Assembly (NCBI GenBank): GCA_026991555.1
Contig: JALXBI010000123.1
Location: forward strand, 1-32,197
DNA from: Candidatus Aminicenantota bacterium
GTDB lineage: Bacteria > Acidobacteriota > Aminicenantia > S016-38
Length of the DNA stretch: 32,197 nt
Direction: 5' to 3'
The number at the start of each line of letters is the position of its first letter. The first letter of the stretch is position 1. Positions 1-7,119 of this stretch are shown here, piece after piece. The notes beneath the pieces were generated by a model. It did no database searches, had not been told where the DNA came from, and saw only the letters and a list, made by a program, of their open reading frames with translations. Both the position numbers and the translations under genes were made by a program.

Positions 1-346
1 GGGAAGGGATTGTGTTAGCGTAGGGGGAAGGGGAAGGTTTTTCCTGCGAAGGGATAGGTCTGTGGTTTTTAAGGATTTTTAGAAAAAGAAGTGGGATTTC
101 TGTCTGTTTTTGGGGGTGGATTTTTTGCTGGTGGGAGTTTTGGGTGGAAATTTTCTGAAGTGGCAGGGATTCGGGAGGGAGTTTTCGGGAAAGAATAAAA
201 AAGGGTCTGTCCCCAATAAAGTTTTGGGGAAATTTTTGGGGAAAAATTAAGAAAAAGGGTCTGTCCCTAATTTAACGGGGAAAAAGTAAAAAAGGGTCTG
301 TCCCTGAATTATGGCGTCTATAATTTGGCCTTTTCTTTTTTGGCGT
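1..346. other. Gene-free region with C-rich, G-poor minus-strand transcript (possible Rho-dependent terminator)
   Basis: No credible coding frame is seen here. In bases 1-180 I count about 73 G and 11 C on the plus strand, so an RNA reading leftward out of the folate operon would be about 40 percent C and 6 percent G. A long C-over-G stretch just downstream of a stop codon is the classical signature of a Rho utilisation site; the function is inferred. Bases 197-304 carry three copies of a short repeat, listed separately. A short open frame at the left edge ends by about base 80 and is not gene-like. Confidence 0.4.
197..304. repeat. Three direct copies of GGGTCTGTCCC preceded by an A-tract
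   Basis: Cores lie at 203-213, 257-267 and 294-304, each preceded by five or six A and separated by AT-rich spacers with GGGG-rich pieces. On the minus strand each reads GGGACAGACCC followed by a T-tract, giving a weak 3-4 bp stem plus T-run downstream of the operon that ends at 347. From memory, GGGACAGACC-type intergenic repeats occur widely in bacteria, often with REP-associated (Y1) transposases; no transposase is visible here. They could be REP-like repeats or weak tandem terminators. Confidence 0.6.
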
Positions 347-829
347 TTACATTTTGTATTTGCCGAAATCTTCCGGAGAAAGACCTTCCAGCCATTCTCT
401 CAGGTCCTGCTCCCCCTCCCCTTCCGGGGCAGGAAGTATGGAGGCTTCCTCAAAGACCTTTTCCTCAACGAACACAGGAGCCCCAACCCTTACAGCCAGG
501 GCTATGGCATCGGAGGGTCTTGAATCTATCTTTAAAACTTCGTCTCCCTTTCTTATGTATATTTTCCCATAAAAGGTCCCTTCCCTCAGGTCGTCCACCA
601 CTACCTTTTCTACCTCTCCTCCCATGGCTTTTATAACCCCTGCAAGAAGGTCGTGGGTCATGGGCCTGGGCGAGTGAACGTTCTCCAGCTTCATGGCAAT
701 GGCATTGGCCTCAAAGATACCCACCCATATAGGAAGAACCCGGCTGGAAAGCTCGTCCTTCAGGATAATAACTGGGGTATTGGAAGTAGGGTCAAGGACC
801 ACACCGTAAACCACCACTTCTATTTCCAT
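347..829 (-). CDS. Bifunctional nuclease (BFN/DUF151) family protein
   Basis: A 160-residue protein of the DUF151 family. Members from plants and Mycobacterium are reported to have RNase/DNase activity; most bacterial members are uncharacterised, so the activity here is only inferred. Family hallmarks are visible: FEANAIAMKLE around residues 39-49, the PRPMTHDLL segment near 54-62, and DSRPSDAIALAVR with GAPVFV near 102-122. Length is normal for the short bacterial form, followed by an acidic tail. The ATG follows AAGGAGG at good spacing. It is the last gene of the tRNA-Arg/folate operon, 28 bases after folK, and is the gene nearest the presumed termination region. Confidence 0.88.
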   Translation of the reverse strand: MEIEVVVYGVVLDPTSNTPVIILKDELSSRVLPIWVGIFEANAIAMKLENVHSPRPMTHDLLAGVIKAMGGEVEKVVVDDLREGTFYGKIYIRKGDEVLKIDSRPSDAIALAVRVGAPVFVEEKVFEEASILPAPEGEGEQDLREWLEGLSPEDFGKYKM

Positions 830-857
830 CTCTTCCTCCTTCTCCTAATATGATAGG

Positions 858-1343
858 TCAGGGAAGCTCAATTTCAAGCTTTTTTATACCCTGATAGGGA
901 AGAAGCCTGCGGGCAAGGTGAAACAGGCTCTCTCCTCCTATCTCCACATCTCCCTCCAGTTCTATAAGGGGAAGGATGAAAAAGAGGCGATTTTTCAGGT
1001 CATAATGGGGAATTTTAACCCTGGGAGTTTCCACCTCCCCCTCTGACCAGAGAACTATGTCAAGGTCAAGGGTCCTGGGGCCCCAGCGAATCTCTTTTCT
1101 CCTCCTACCCGCTTCCCTTTCTATTCCCTGTAGAATGTCCAGCACCCTTTCCGGAAGAAGGTCGGTGGTAATCTTCACCATCATGTTGTAAAAATTGGGC
1201 TGGTTGGGATAACCATAGGGCTCGGATTCGTAAACCGAGGAGAGAGCTACTATCTGAAACTCCTGGGAAAGCCTCTTCAGGGCCAGTTTGAGATTTTCCT
1301 CTTTTCTGATATTAGTACCGATGGCTATTATGTACTCCATCAT
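858..1343 (-). CDS. folK: 2-amino-4-hydroxy-6-hydroxymethyldihydropteridine pyrophosphokinase
   Basis: HPPK transfers pyrophosphate from ATP to 6-hydroxymethyl-7,8-dihydropterin, the step before dihydropteroate synthase. The 161-residue length is typical. The N-terminal IAIGTNI (family: LGSNL) and the metal/ATP motif GPRTLDLDIVLW near residues 88-99 are intact; PHYDLKNRLFFILPL further on matches the family's C-terminal signature. The start ATG overlaps the folP stop by 4 bases, so the two are translationally coupled. It belongs to the folE2-folP-folK cytosolic folate pathway cluster. Confidence 0.95.
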   Translation of the reverse strand: MMEYIIAIGTNIRKEENLKLALKRLSQEFQIVALSSVYESEPYGYPNQPNFYNMMVKITTDLLPERVLDILQGIEREAGRRRKEIRWGPRTLDLDIVLWSEGEVETPRVKIPHYDLKNRLFFILPLIELEGDVEIGGESLFHLARRLLPYQGIKKLEIELP

Positions 1344-2503
1344 TTGATCCCCTTTGCCAATTTTACACTCATTTTATTTTCTTTAACATCGTGCACCCTT
1401 ATTATACTAACTCCTTTAAGGGCAAGATAAAGGGAAAGGGAGGCGGTGGGGGCCAGCCTTTCCTCCACCTCTGCCCCGGTAAGATGGCCGATAAAACTCT
1501 TCCTGGAATGACCCACAAGGACGGGATAGCCCAAGGAGAAAAAGGCTTCTATGTTCTTGAGAATCGCCAGGTTGTCCTCAAGCCTTTTTCCGAAGCCTAT
1601 GCCAGGGTCCACGGCAATCTTCTCAACCCCTTCCCTTCGAGCGAAATCAACCCTTTCCCGAAGAAAGTCCAAAATCTCCTTTACGACATCTTCATAATAA
1701 GGATTCTTCTGCATGTTCTTAGGGGTTCCCTTCATATGCATGAGTATAACCGGCACTTTGTATTCTGCCGCCACCCTGACCATCTGGGGGTCAAATCTCA
1801 GGGCAGATATGTCGTTTATAATGTCAGCACCCTCCTCTAAGGCCGCTCTTGCCACCTCCCCCTTGTATGTATCCACGGAAATGGGTATGGAAACCCTTTT
1901 TCTTATCTCCCTTATGGCCGGAATAACCCTGTCTATCTCTTCCTGAAGCGGCACAGGCTCTGCCCCGGGCCTGGAAGACTCTCCTCCCACATCTATAAAA
2001 TCCGCTCCCTCTCCCTGCATCTGCTCTGCTATTTCACCGGCCAACTTTGGACTTACCCTGGAGCCATGATAGAAGGAATCCGGCGTAACGTTTATTATTC
2101 CCATTATGTATGTGTTCTTACAAAAATCGTATTGCTTTCCCCTTAGCTCCCAGACCATCTCCCTTGGGCGAAGCTGTTCCAGAAGGCTCTTGCCCAACTC
2201 CTTCAAACTCCAGTAGTCCATCTGCAGGAGTTTCTTCGCTGCCTTTTTAATCTGGGCCTCGGTTCCCATAAGGACGAGGTCAGAGGTCTCAACCTTGCAG
2301 TTTATCACGTTGCGGTGGACCGCAGCGTCCCCGCCAGCAGAGAGCATCTCCTGTTTTATTATGTTAGCGGCTGGGGCTTTCACATCGGTTATTTTGAAAA
2401 AAAGAAAATTGGACTTGGCTCTGAATATGGGAAGGGAGGCAGGGTCGGCTCCAAGCCTGAGAATTTCATCTGCTAAGGAAGAGGGGGAAACTCTATAAAC
2501 CAT
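1340..2503 (-). CDS. folP: Dihydropteroate synthase with N-terminal extension
   Basis: DHPS condenses p-aminobenzoate with hydroxymethyldihydropterin pyrophosphate; it is the sulfonamide target. Core motifs are complete: GIINVTPDSF, FIDVGGESSRPGA, GHSRKSFIG and the C-terminal RVHDV. About 120 residues precede the TIM barrel; such an extension is found in some thermophile and anaerobe DHPS and is not part of E. coli FolP. The open frame reaches 2530, but I place the start at the ATG at 2503, which overlaps the folE2 stop (2493-2495) and avoids nine residues read from inside folE2. That gives 387 residues. The stop overlaps the folK start. Confidence 0.93.
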   Translation of the reverse strand: MVYRVSPSSLADEILRLGADPASLPIFRAKSNFLFFKITDVKAPAANIIKQEMLSAGGDAAVHRNVINCKVETSDLVLMGTEAQIKKAAKKLLQMDYWSLKELGKSLLEQLRPREMVWELRGKQYDFCKNTYIMGIINVTPDSFYHGSRVSPKLAGEIAEQMQGEGADFIDVGGESSRPGAEPVPLQEEIDRVIPAIREIRKRVSIPISVDTYKGEVARAALEEGADIINDISALRFDPQMVRVAAEYKVPVILMHMKGTPKNMQKNPYYEDVVKEILDFLRERVDFARREGVEKIAVDPGIGFGKRLEDNLAILKNIEAFFSLGYPVLVGHSRKSFIGHLTGAEVEERLAPTASLSLYLALKGVSIIRVHDVKENKMSVKLAKGIK

Positions 2504-3269
2504 TGGTAAATTCCACACAGGCATAGGCATTGTGGTTGTGGATGGATTCGTAGTTTTCCACCTCCACCTTAAACCAGGTTATCCTTTCGTCCTTTTTAAG
2601 GGCTAAGGCTATTTCCCTGGCCGCATCTTCCACGAACCTGGGGTTGTCATAGGCCCTTTCGGTTATGTATTTTTCGTCCTCCCTTTTTAGAAGGGAAAAA
2701 ACAGGGGCGCTGGCAGCGCTTTCGGCTATCTCCACAAGTTCCTCAAACCATACCAATTTTTTCATCCTAACCTGTATCCTTGCCACTCCCCTCTGGTTGT
2801 GGGCTCCCCGGGATGAGATTTCCTTAGAACACGGGCACAGGTTATGGACCGGGGCCTCAACCAAAACCACCAGGTCAAATTTTTCCTGGGTTTTGGTTCC
2901 CATGAGCCCGCAGGTATAATTCATAAAACTTTCTATCCCGCTCACCGGGGCTTTTTTCCTTATAAAATAGGGAAACCTGAGTTCAATATGGGAAGTGGAG
3001 GCGGAAAAGGCATCCCTCATGTCCTGAAGAATCCTTTCTATGTTGTGTATGGCCATGGTGTTCTTGTGTCTTTCCAGCACCTCTATAAACCGGGACATGT
3101 GGGTTCCCCGGAATTCCTTGGGAAGGTCCACATACATGTTAACGGTAGCCACCGTGGACTGATACTTGTTCTTTCTGTCAAGAACCCTTATGGGATAAAG
3201 AAGCTCCTTTATCCCCACCTTATTTAACGGGATTTCTCTGGTGTCCCTTTCTGCCTGAACATCCTTCAT
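2493..3269 (-). CDS. folE2: GTP cyclohydrolase FolE2 (type IB)
   Basis: FolE2 converts GTP to 7,8-dihydroneopterin triphosphate, the first folate step, and unlike FolE is not strictly zinc-dependent. The N-terminus KDVQAERDTREIPLNKVG, the RGTHMSRF motif and the CPCSKEIS cysteine motif near residue 144 identify the family. The open frame extends to 3311, but its first 14 codons are read from tRNA sequence, so the ATG at 3269 is chosen, giving 258 residues and matching the usual FolE2 N-terminus. There is no Shine-Dalgarno sequence; only 15 bases separate the ATG from the tRNA 3' end. First enzyme gene of the folate operon. Confidence 0.94.
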   Translation of the reverse strand: MKDVQAERDTREIPLNKVGIKELLYPIRVLDRKNKYQSTVATVNMYVDLPKEFRGTHMSRFIEVLERHKNTMAIHNIERILQDMRDAFSASTSHIELRFPYFIRKKAPVSGIESFMNYTCGLMGTKTQEKFDLVVLVEAPVHNLCPCSKEISSRGAHNQRGVARIQVRMKKLVWFEELVEIAESAASAPVFSLLKREDEKYITERAYDNPRFVEDAAREIALALKKDERITWFKVEVENYESIHNHNAYACVEFTNGL

Positions 3270-3284
3270 ATAAAAATTAAAGAG

Positions 3285-3358
3285 CACGCCCGGAGGGACT
3301 CGAACCCCCAACCAACTGATTCGTAGTCAGCCGCTCTATCCAATTGAGCTACGGGCGC
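3285..3358 (-). tRNA. tRNA-Arg (anticodon ACG)
   Basis: A full 74-base cloverleaf folds: acceptor GCGCCCG with CGGGCGT (terminal G-U pair), D stem GCTC/GAGC, anticodon stem GCTGA/TCAGT around loop CTACGAA, five-base variable region, T stem GGGGG/CCCTC (one G-U) around TTCGAGT, discriminator G. The anticodon ACG lies at 3322-3324. CCA is not encoded. A34 should be edited to inosine by TadA to read CGU/CGC/CGA; this codon family looks minor here beside AGG/AGA. The gene has its own -10 box just upstream and runs directly into folE2. Confidence 0.96.
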
Positions 3359-3370
3359 ACCCAATTTTAT

Positions 3371-3400
3371 ATTATACCATTTGGTTAGAGCCTTCTGTAA
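3371..3400 (-). promoter_or_regulatory. Promoter for tRNA-Arg and the folate operon
   Basis: On the minus strand a perfect TATAAT (3371-3376) preceded by TGG forms an extended -10; TTACAG (3395-3400) at 18 bases is a weak -35. Transcription would start about 5-6 bases before the mature tRNA 5' end. Confidence 0.65.
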
Positions 3401-4158
3401 TTCCACTCCTTAGAGGAATACTTTTTCTCCAAGGCCCTGACCGGTTCTTCAGGGAGCTCTGCTTCAATCACCCTGGCCCTGAACTTGCGGGAAAAAGCCT
3501 CAAGTATTCCCTCCATCAATTCCTCCTTAGAAGGAAGCTCATCAAGGACCTCGGAAAGGGAGTAAAAACTTTTCTCAAGAAGGGAAAGGGGGGTCTTAGT
3601 GGCCCTGGCAATTTTTTCCCTTAAGTAATTTATGGGAATGGTGCCGTGAATCATAAAAACATCCCTCTTCTTTTTCATGGCTCCGGAAACCAGCTTCCTT
3701 CCCTTCACCTTTATCTCCCATCTTCCTGGAAAGGAAAAACAGGCAATTTCCTGGCGGGAAAATTCCCCGTATCGCTGATTGGAAAGTTTCACCTCCAAAC
3801 CCAGGGATTCAAGAAAAAGGGAAAGGGCTTCGGAGACAAGAAGATATGGGTAATAGGGGGAAGGATTGGAAAAGAAAAGGGGTTCCCTGCTGGAGACCGC
3901 ATAGGTTATCTCGTTATGGTGAAGAACCGCCTTCCCCCCGGTGAGCCTCCTTACAAAGGGAATGCCCTCCCTTTCAAGATATTCCAGGTCTAAGGCCTTG
4001 CTTACAGGCTGGGAAAAACCTATGGTCACCGTGGGACAGCACCAGTCGTAAAGCCGAAGGTGAATTCCTCCCCTTCGGCTGGCTTCCATCAGGTATTCGT
4101 CCTTGGCCATGTTGAGGGGGCCAGGTTCCTGGCCCCCCCTGTAAAAATAAATTTCCAA
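3385..4158 (-). CDS. Lipoate/octanoate protein ligase-family acyltransferase, LipM-like
   Basis: A 257-residue member of the biotin/lipoate A/B ligase (BPL_LplA_LipB) fold. Motifs visible are RLYDW with TVTIGFSQ near the N-terminus, the RRLTGGKAVLHH substrate loop near residue 70, GRKLVSGAMKKKRD with its conserved Lys near 155, and the family C-terminal KYSSKEWNYRR. A Cys in EIACFSF lies where LipM carries its catalytic Cys, so octanoyl-ACP:protein octanoyltransferase is the best guess; lipoate ligase is the alternative. The start is TTG, three bases after the aldehyde dehydrogenase stop, with AGGTGG/TAGGAG upstream. It supplies lipoyl groups to oxo-acid dehydrogenases or GcvH, none of which is in the window. 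Confidence 0.82.
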   Translation of the reverse strand: MEIYFYRGGQEPGPLNMAKDEYLMEASRRGGIHLRLYDWCCPTVTIGFSQPVSKALDLEYLEREGIPFVRRLTGGKAVLHHNEITYAVSSREPLFFSNPSPYYPYLLVSEALSLFLESLGLEVKLSNQRYGEFSRQEIACFSFPGRWEIKVKGRKLVSGAMKKKRDVFMIHGTIPINYLREKIARATKTPLSLLEKSFYSLSEVLDELPSKEELMEGILEAFSRKFRARVIEAELPEEPVRALEKKYSSKEWNYRRL

Positions 4159-4161
4159 CTC

Positions 4162-5667
4162 CTATTCCACCTTCACTATTTCGTCGGTATCTATCTGTGC
4201 CCTCTGAAGCCTTCCGCTGAAGTCAATGTAAACGGACTTCCACTCGGTGAATATGTCTATAACCGTATGGCCTCCCTCCCTGTGGCCGTTCCCTGTCTGG
4301 TTTACGCCGCCGAAGGGAAGATGGACCTCTGCCCCGATGGTGGGAGCATTCACATAGGTAATTCCGGTGTAAATGTCCCTTATGGCAATGAAAGCGTTCT
4401 TTATATCGTTGGTGTAAATGGAGGAGCTCAGCCCGTATTTGGAGTTATTGGCAATTTCAATGGCATGTTCCAAGGAATCTGCGGGGATTACCGAAACCAC
4501 CGGGCCGAAGATTTCCTCCTGGGCTATTCTCATGTTGGGGTCCACATCGGCAAAGATGGTTGGGGCCACGAACCAGCCCTTGTCGTATTCGCCTCCGGTC
4601 AGGCGATAGCCACCTATGAGGAGCTTCGCTCCCTCGTTCTTTCCTATCTCAATGTAGGAAAGGACTTTGTTCATCTGGGACTCGTTGATAAGGGGCCCCA
4701 CATCGGTCTTGGGGTCAAGGCCGTTTCCAACCCTGAGCTTTTTAACCCTCTCCACATACATGTCAAGGAATTTCTTGTAAACCTTCTTATGGACGATCAC
4801 CCTGGATGTGGCGGTGCAGCGCTGACCTGTTGTTCCGAATCCTCCCCAGGTAGCCCCATCCACAGCAAGCTCTAAGTTGGCATCGTCCATGACGATCTGG
4901 GCGTTTTTACCGCCCATCTCTAAGGACACTTTCTTGAAGAGGCTGGCACCCTTGGAGCCTATGTGCTTTCCCACCTCAGAGGAACCGGTGAAGGAAATTA
5001 CCTTCACATAGGGGTGGGTAATCAGGGATTCTCCCACCACGGCCCCTGAACCGGTAACTAAATTAACCACTCCCGCAGGAACCCCTGCCTCCACCAGAAT
5101 CTTTACGAAGTTATAAGCGGAAAGCGGGGTATCGGTGGCGGGCTTAAACACCACGGTGTTTCCAGCTACCAAGGCAGGAATAATCTTCCAGGAAGGAATG
5201 GCCATGGGGAAATTCCAGGGGGTTATTATGGCAGCCACCCCCATGGGTATCCTTATGGACATCTGGAATTTAAGGGGAAGCTCCGAAGGGGTGGTAAAGC
5301 CGTAAAGACGGCGTCCCTCCCCGGCTATGAAGAAGCTCATATCAATGGCTTCCTGGACATCCCCCCTGGTCTCTGGGAGTATTTTTCCCATTTCCCGGGT
5401 TTCGTCCCTGGCAAATTCCTCCTTCCTCTCTACCAGCATCTGGGCGGCTTTAAAGATGATTTCCGCCCTCTTGGGAGCAGGGACAAGTCTCCATTTCCTA
5501 TAGGCCCGCTGGGCGGCCTCCACCGCTGCCTCCACATCCTCCTTGGTGGACTTCTGGAATATCCCTATGACCTCATCCCAGTTCGCAGGATTGCGGTTTT
5601 CGTAAACTTCGCCCGAGGAGGACTCCACCCATTGCCCATCAATAAGATTTTTGTAAACCTCAGCCAT
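4162..5667 (-). CDS. NAD(P)-dependent aldehyde dehydrogenase (semialdehyde-type)
   Basis: A 501-residue ALDH superfamily enzyme oxidising an aldehyde to the acid. Present are [11 protein letters not shown] for cofactor binding, the catalytic base Glu250 in LEMGGKNA, the nucleophile Cys284 in GQRCTATSR and EEIFGPV. The C-terminal segment ([14 protein letters not shown]) is shared with a family of archaeal and thermophile semialdehyde dehydrogenases; the substrate cannot be read from sequence. The ATG follows GGAGGTG inside the 3' end of the bactofilin gene and overlaps it by 8 bases. The unrelated jobs of its neighbours give no substrate clue. Confidence 0.9.
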   Translation of the reverse strand: MAEVYKNLIDGQWVESSSGEVYENRNPANWDEVIGIFQKSTKEDVEAAVEAAQRAYRKWRLVPAPKRAEIIFKAAQMLVERKEEFARDETREMGKILPETRGDVQEAIDMSFFIAGEGRRLYGFTTPSELPLKFQMSIRIPMGVAAIITPWNFPMAIPSWKIIPALVAGNTVVFKPATDTPLSAYNFVKILVEAGVPAGVVNLVTGSGAVVGESLITHPYVKVISFTGSSEVGKHIGSKGASLFKKVSLEMGGKNAQIVMDDANLELAVDGATWGGFGTTGQRCTATSRVIVHKKVYKKFLDMYVERVKKLRVGNGLDPKTDVGPLINESQMNKVLSYIEIGKNEGAKLLIGGYRLTGGEYDKGWFVAPTIFADVDPNMRIAQEEIFGPVVSVIPADSLEHAIEIANNSKYGLSSSIYTNDIKNAFIAIRDIYTGITYVNAPTIGAEVHLPFGGVNQTGNGHREGGHTVIDIFTEWKSVYIDFSGRLQRAQIDTDEIVKVE

Positions 5668-6091
5668 TTTTCACCTCCGGGTTTGAAGAAGTTGCAGGAG
5701 AAGGGGCGGGTCCCATTTCCACGGTGCCCCGGAAAACAGCCCCCTCCTCAATAACCAGTTTATCGGTGATAATCTTTCCCTGAACCTTCCCGGTGGGGGT
5801 AATAATGGTTTTCGCCTTGGTGGTAATATCCCCTTCCACCTTCCCCTCCACCTTGACCTCGGCGGCCTTAATGTTTCCCTTAACCTGGCCTTCCTGCCTT
5901 ATGTGGACGGACCTTTCCGCCTCAATGTTACCCTCAATTTTACCCTGGATTTCCATCTCCTCCTTAGAGGCCACGTTCCCTTTAATTTCCACCGTTTTTC
6001 CTATAAAAGTTTTCCCCGCAGAAACGGGCCCAGGCGTATAACTGGGAGTAAATTTTTCCCCTCCCTCCATTTCCTTTTTTCCTATAACCAT
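5660..6091 (-). CDS. Bactofilin (polymer-forming cytoskeletal protein)
   Basis: A 143-residue protein with a short disordered N-terminus, then a right-handed beta-helix made of repeating units such as [18 protein letters not shown] and VEGKVEGDI, and a Pro/Ser-rich tail. Bactofilins polymerise without nucleotide and scaffold cell-wall or polar functions. No membrane-spanning segment is visible, so it probably attaches to the membrane peripherally. The ATG at 6091 follows AAGGAGG. First gene of the bactofilin-ALDH-lipM-like operon, divergent from ribH. Confidence 0.92.
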   Translation of the reverse strand: MVIGKKEMEGGEKFTPSYTPGPVSAGKTFIGKTVEIKGNVASKEEMEIQGKIEGNIEAERSVHIRQEGQVKGNIKAAEVKVEGKVEGDITTKAKTIITPTGKVQGKIITDKLVIEEGAVFRGTVEMGPAPSPATSSNPEVKNG

Positions 6092-6129
6092 ATCATCCTC
6101 CTTAGAAAATTTTTCCTTTCCAGAGGGAA

Positions 6130-6158
6130 ATTTTAGAATACTGAGGGTAAAACTTCAA
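6130..6158 (-). promoter_or_regulatory. Sigma-70-type promoter for the bactofilin operon
   Basis: On the minus strand TTGAAG (6153-6158), a 17-base spacer and TAAAAT (6130-6135). Predicted start near 6123 gives a leader of about 30 bases containing AAGGAGG. Confidence 0.6.
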
Positions 6159-6166
6159 ATAAAGGT

Positions 6167-6172
6167 TATAAT
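6167..6172 (+). promoter_or_regulatory. -10 box for the ribH-led operon
   Basis: A perfect TATAAT, 21 bases before the ribH ATG, with GGAAGGG in between as ribosome binding site. No good -35 is visible at 16-18 bases. It would drive the long run of genes to 19215. Confidence 0.45.
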
Positions 6173-6193
6173 TTAAAGAAAAAGGAAGGGAAA

Positions 6194-6667
6194 ATGCACA
6201 AAATTAGAGAAGGAAATCTCAAGGGAGAGGGGCTTAAAATAGCCATTGTGGTTTCAAGGTTCAACGGAAGGATAACTGCGAGGCTGCTGGAAGGAGCCAG
6301 GGAAGCCCTGGAAAAAACTGGAGTATCTGAAAATGACATAGAAGTATGGAAAACCCCTGGTTCCTTTGAAATTCCCTTAGTGGCAAAGAAAATAGCCCAG
6401 GGGAAAAACCGACCCGACGCTATAATCTGCTTAGGAGCCATAATAAGGGGTGAAACCCCTCATTTTGACTTCGTTGCCGCGGAGGTCTCCAAGGGTATCG
6501 CCCAGGTAAGCCTTGAGACCGGGGTTCCCCTTATCTTCGGGATAATAACCGCAGATACCAAGGAACAGGCAGAGGAAAGAGCCGGTGGAAAGATGGGAAA
6601 CCGCGGCTACGAGGCCGCCCTTTCCGCCGTAGAGATAGCCACTCTCCTGAGGTCTTCTGCCGGATGA
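6194..6667 (+). CDS. ribH: 6,7-dimethyl-8-ribityllumazine synthase
   Basis: Lumazine synthase joins 5-amino-6-ribitylaminouracil and 3,4-dihydroxybutanone phosphate, the penultimate riboflavin step. The 157-residue length is typical. VVSRFN, the TPGSFEIP phosphate/substrate loop, [13 protein letters not shown] with the catalytic His, and [14 protein letters not shown] are all present. The family usually forms pentamers or 60-mer capsids. GGAAGGG lies upstream of the ATG. The stop overlaps the nusB start by 4 bases; a ribH-nusB pair is common in bacteria. Other rib genes are not in the window. Confidence 0.96.
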   Translation: MHKIREGNLKGEGLKIAIVVSRFNGRITARLLEGAREALEKTGVSENDIEVWKTPGSFEIPLVAKKIAQGKNRPDAIICLGAIIRGETPHFDFVAAEVSKGIAQVSLETGVPLIFGIITADTKEQAEERAGGKMGNRGYEAALSAVEIATLLRSSAG

Positions 6668-7119
6668 AGAAGGAAAGGAGGATAGCCCGGGAACTGGCTC
6701 TCAAATTTCTTTTTCCCTTGGAAGTGGGCGGGGAGCCGGATAGTTCCCTGGGAAACAGACTGGAAAATTGCGGGGACGAGGCGTGTTCCTATGCCAAATT
6801 TCTGGTAAAGGGAGTTATGGAAAGAAGGGCTGAAATTGACAGGCTCCTTTCCTCAAGCACCCGGAGAAATTTCCAGAATCTCCTGCCCATAGAAAAGGTG
6901 CTTTTGAGGATGGGTGCCCTGGAAATCCTAACGGGCCTTAAGCCCTCCATTGCCATAAACGAGGCGGTGGAGCTGGCCAAGAAATACGGGGAGGCCTCCT
7001 CTTATCGGCTGATAAATGCCATCTTAGACAGCTTAGCAAGAAGATTACAAGGAGGGAAAATTGCAGGAGAAGGAAGCAAGAAAGGAGAACCTGAAGAGGC
7101 TAAAGGAACTGGGTTATAA
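6664..7119 (+). CDS. nusB: Transcription antitermination factor NusB
   Basis: NusB binds boxA RNA with S10/NusE and supports rRNA antitermination. The 151-residue helical protein begins [12 protein letters not shown], and its C-terminal half shows the conserved [16 protein letters not shown] and [15 protein letters not shown] near residues 77-107. Its last roughly 20 residues are an unusually charged tail that overlaps the lysS start by 59 bases. The ATG overlaps the ribH stop in an ATGA arrangement. Confidence 0.94.
   Translation: MKKERRIARELALKFLFPLEVGGEPDSSLGNRLENCGDEACSYAKFLVKGVMERRAEIDRLLSSSTRRNFQNLLPIEKVLLRMGALEILTGLKPSIAINEAVELAKKYGEASSYRLINAILDSLARRLQGGKIAGEGSKKGEPEEAKGTGL
7049..7056 (+). 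promoter_or_regulatory. Ribosome binding site deciding the TTG start of lysS
   Basis: AAGGAGGG inside nusB lies 4 bases before the TTG at 7061. No comparable site precedes a later in-frame start, so the overlapping TTG start is preferred. Confidence 0.75.

Noticed and set aside
1-80. Left-edge open frame as the tail of a partial gene
   Set aside because: About 26 codons of Gly/Arg-rich sequence in a strongly skewed region, without recognisable protein character.
197-304. Possible CRISPR array
   Set aside because: The three repeats are only 11-17 bases, spacers are unequal and low-complexity, and no cas gene is present.
2504-2530. Earlier ATG starts for folP at 2530 and 2524
   Set aside because: They lie inside folE2 and add residues that only reflect the folE2 3' end; the ATG at 2503 fits a short overlap.
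4060-4875. Long plus-strand open frame of 271 codons
   Set aside because: It lies wholly antisense to the aldehyde dehydrogenase and the LipM-like gene, with no family motif or ribosome binding site; it is a coding shadow.
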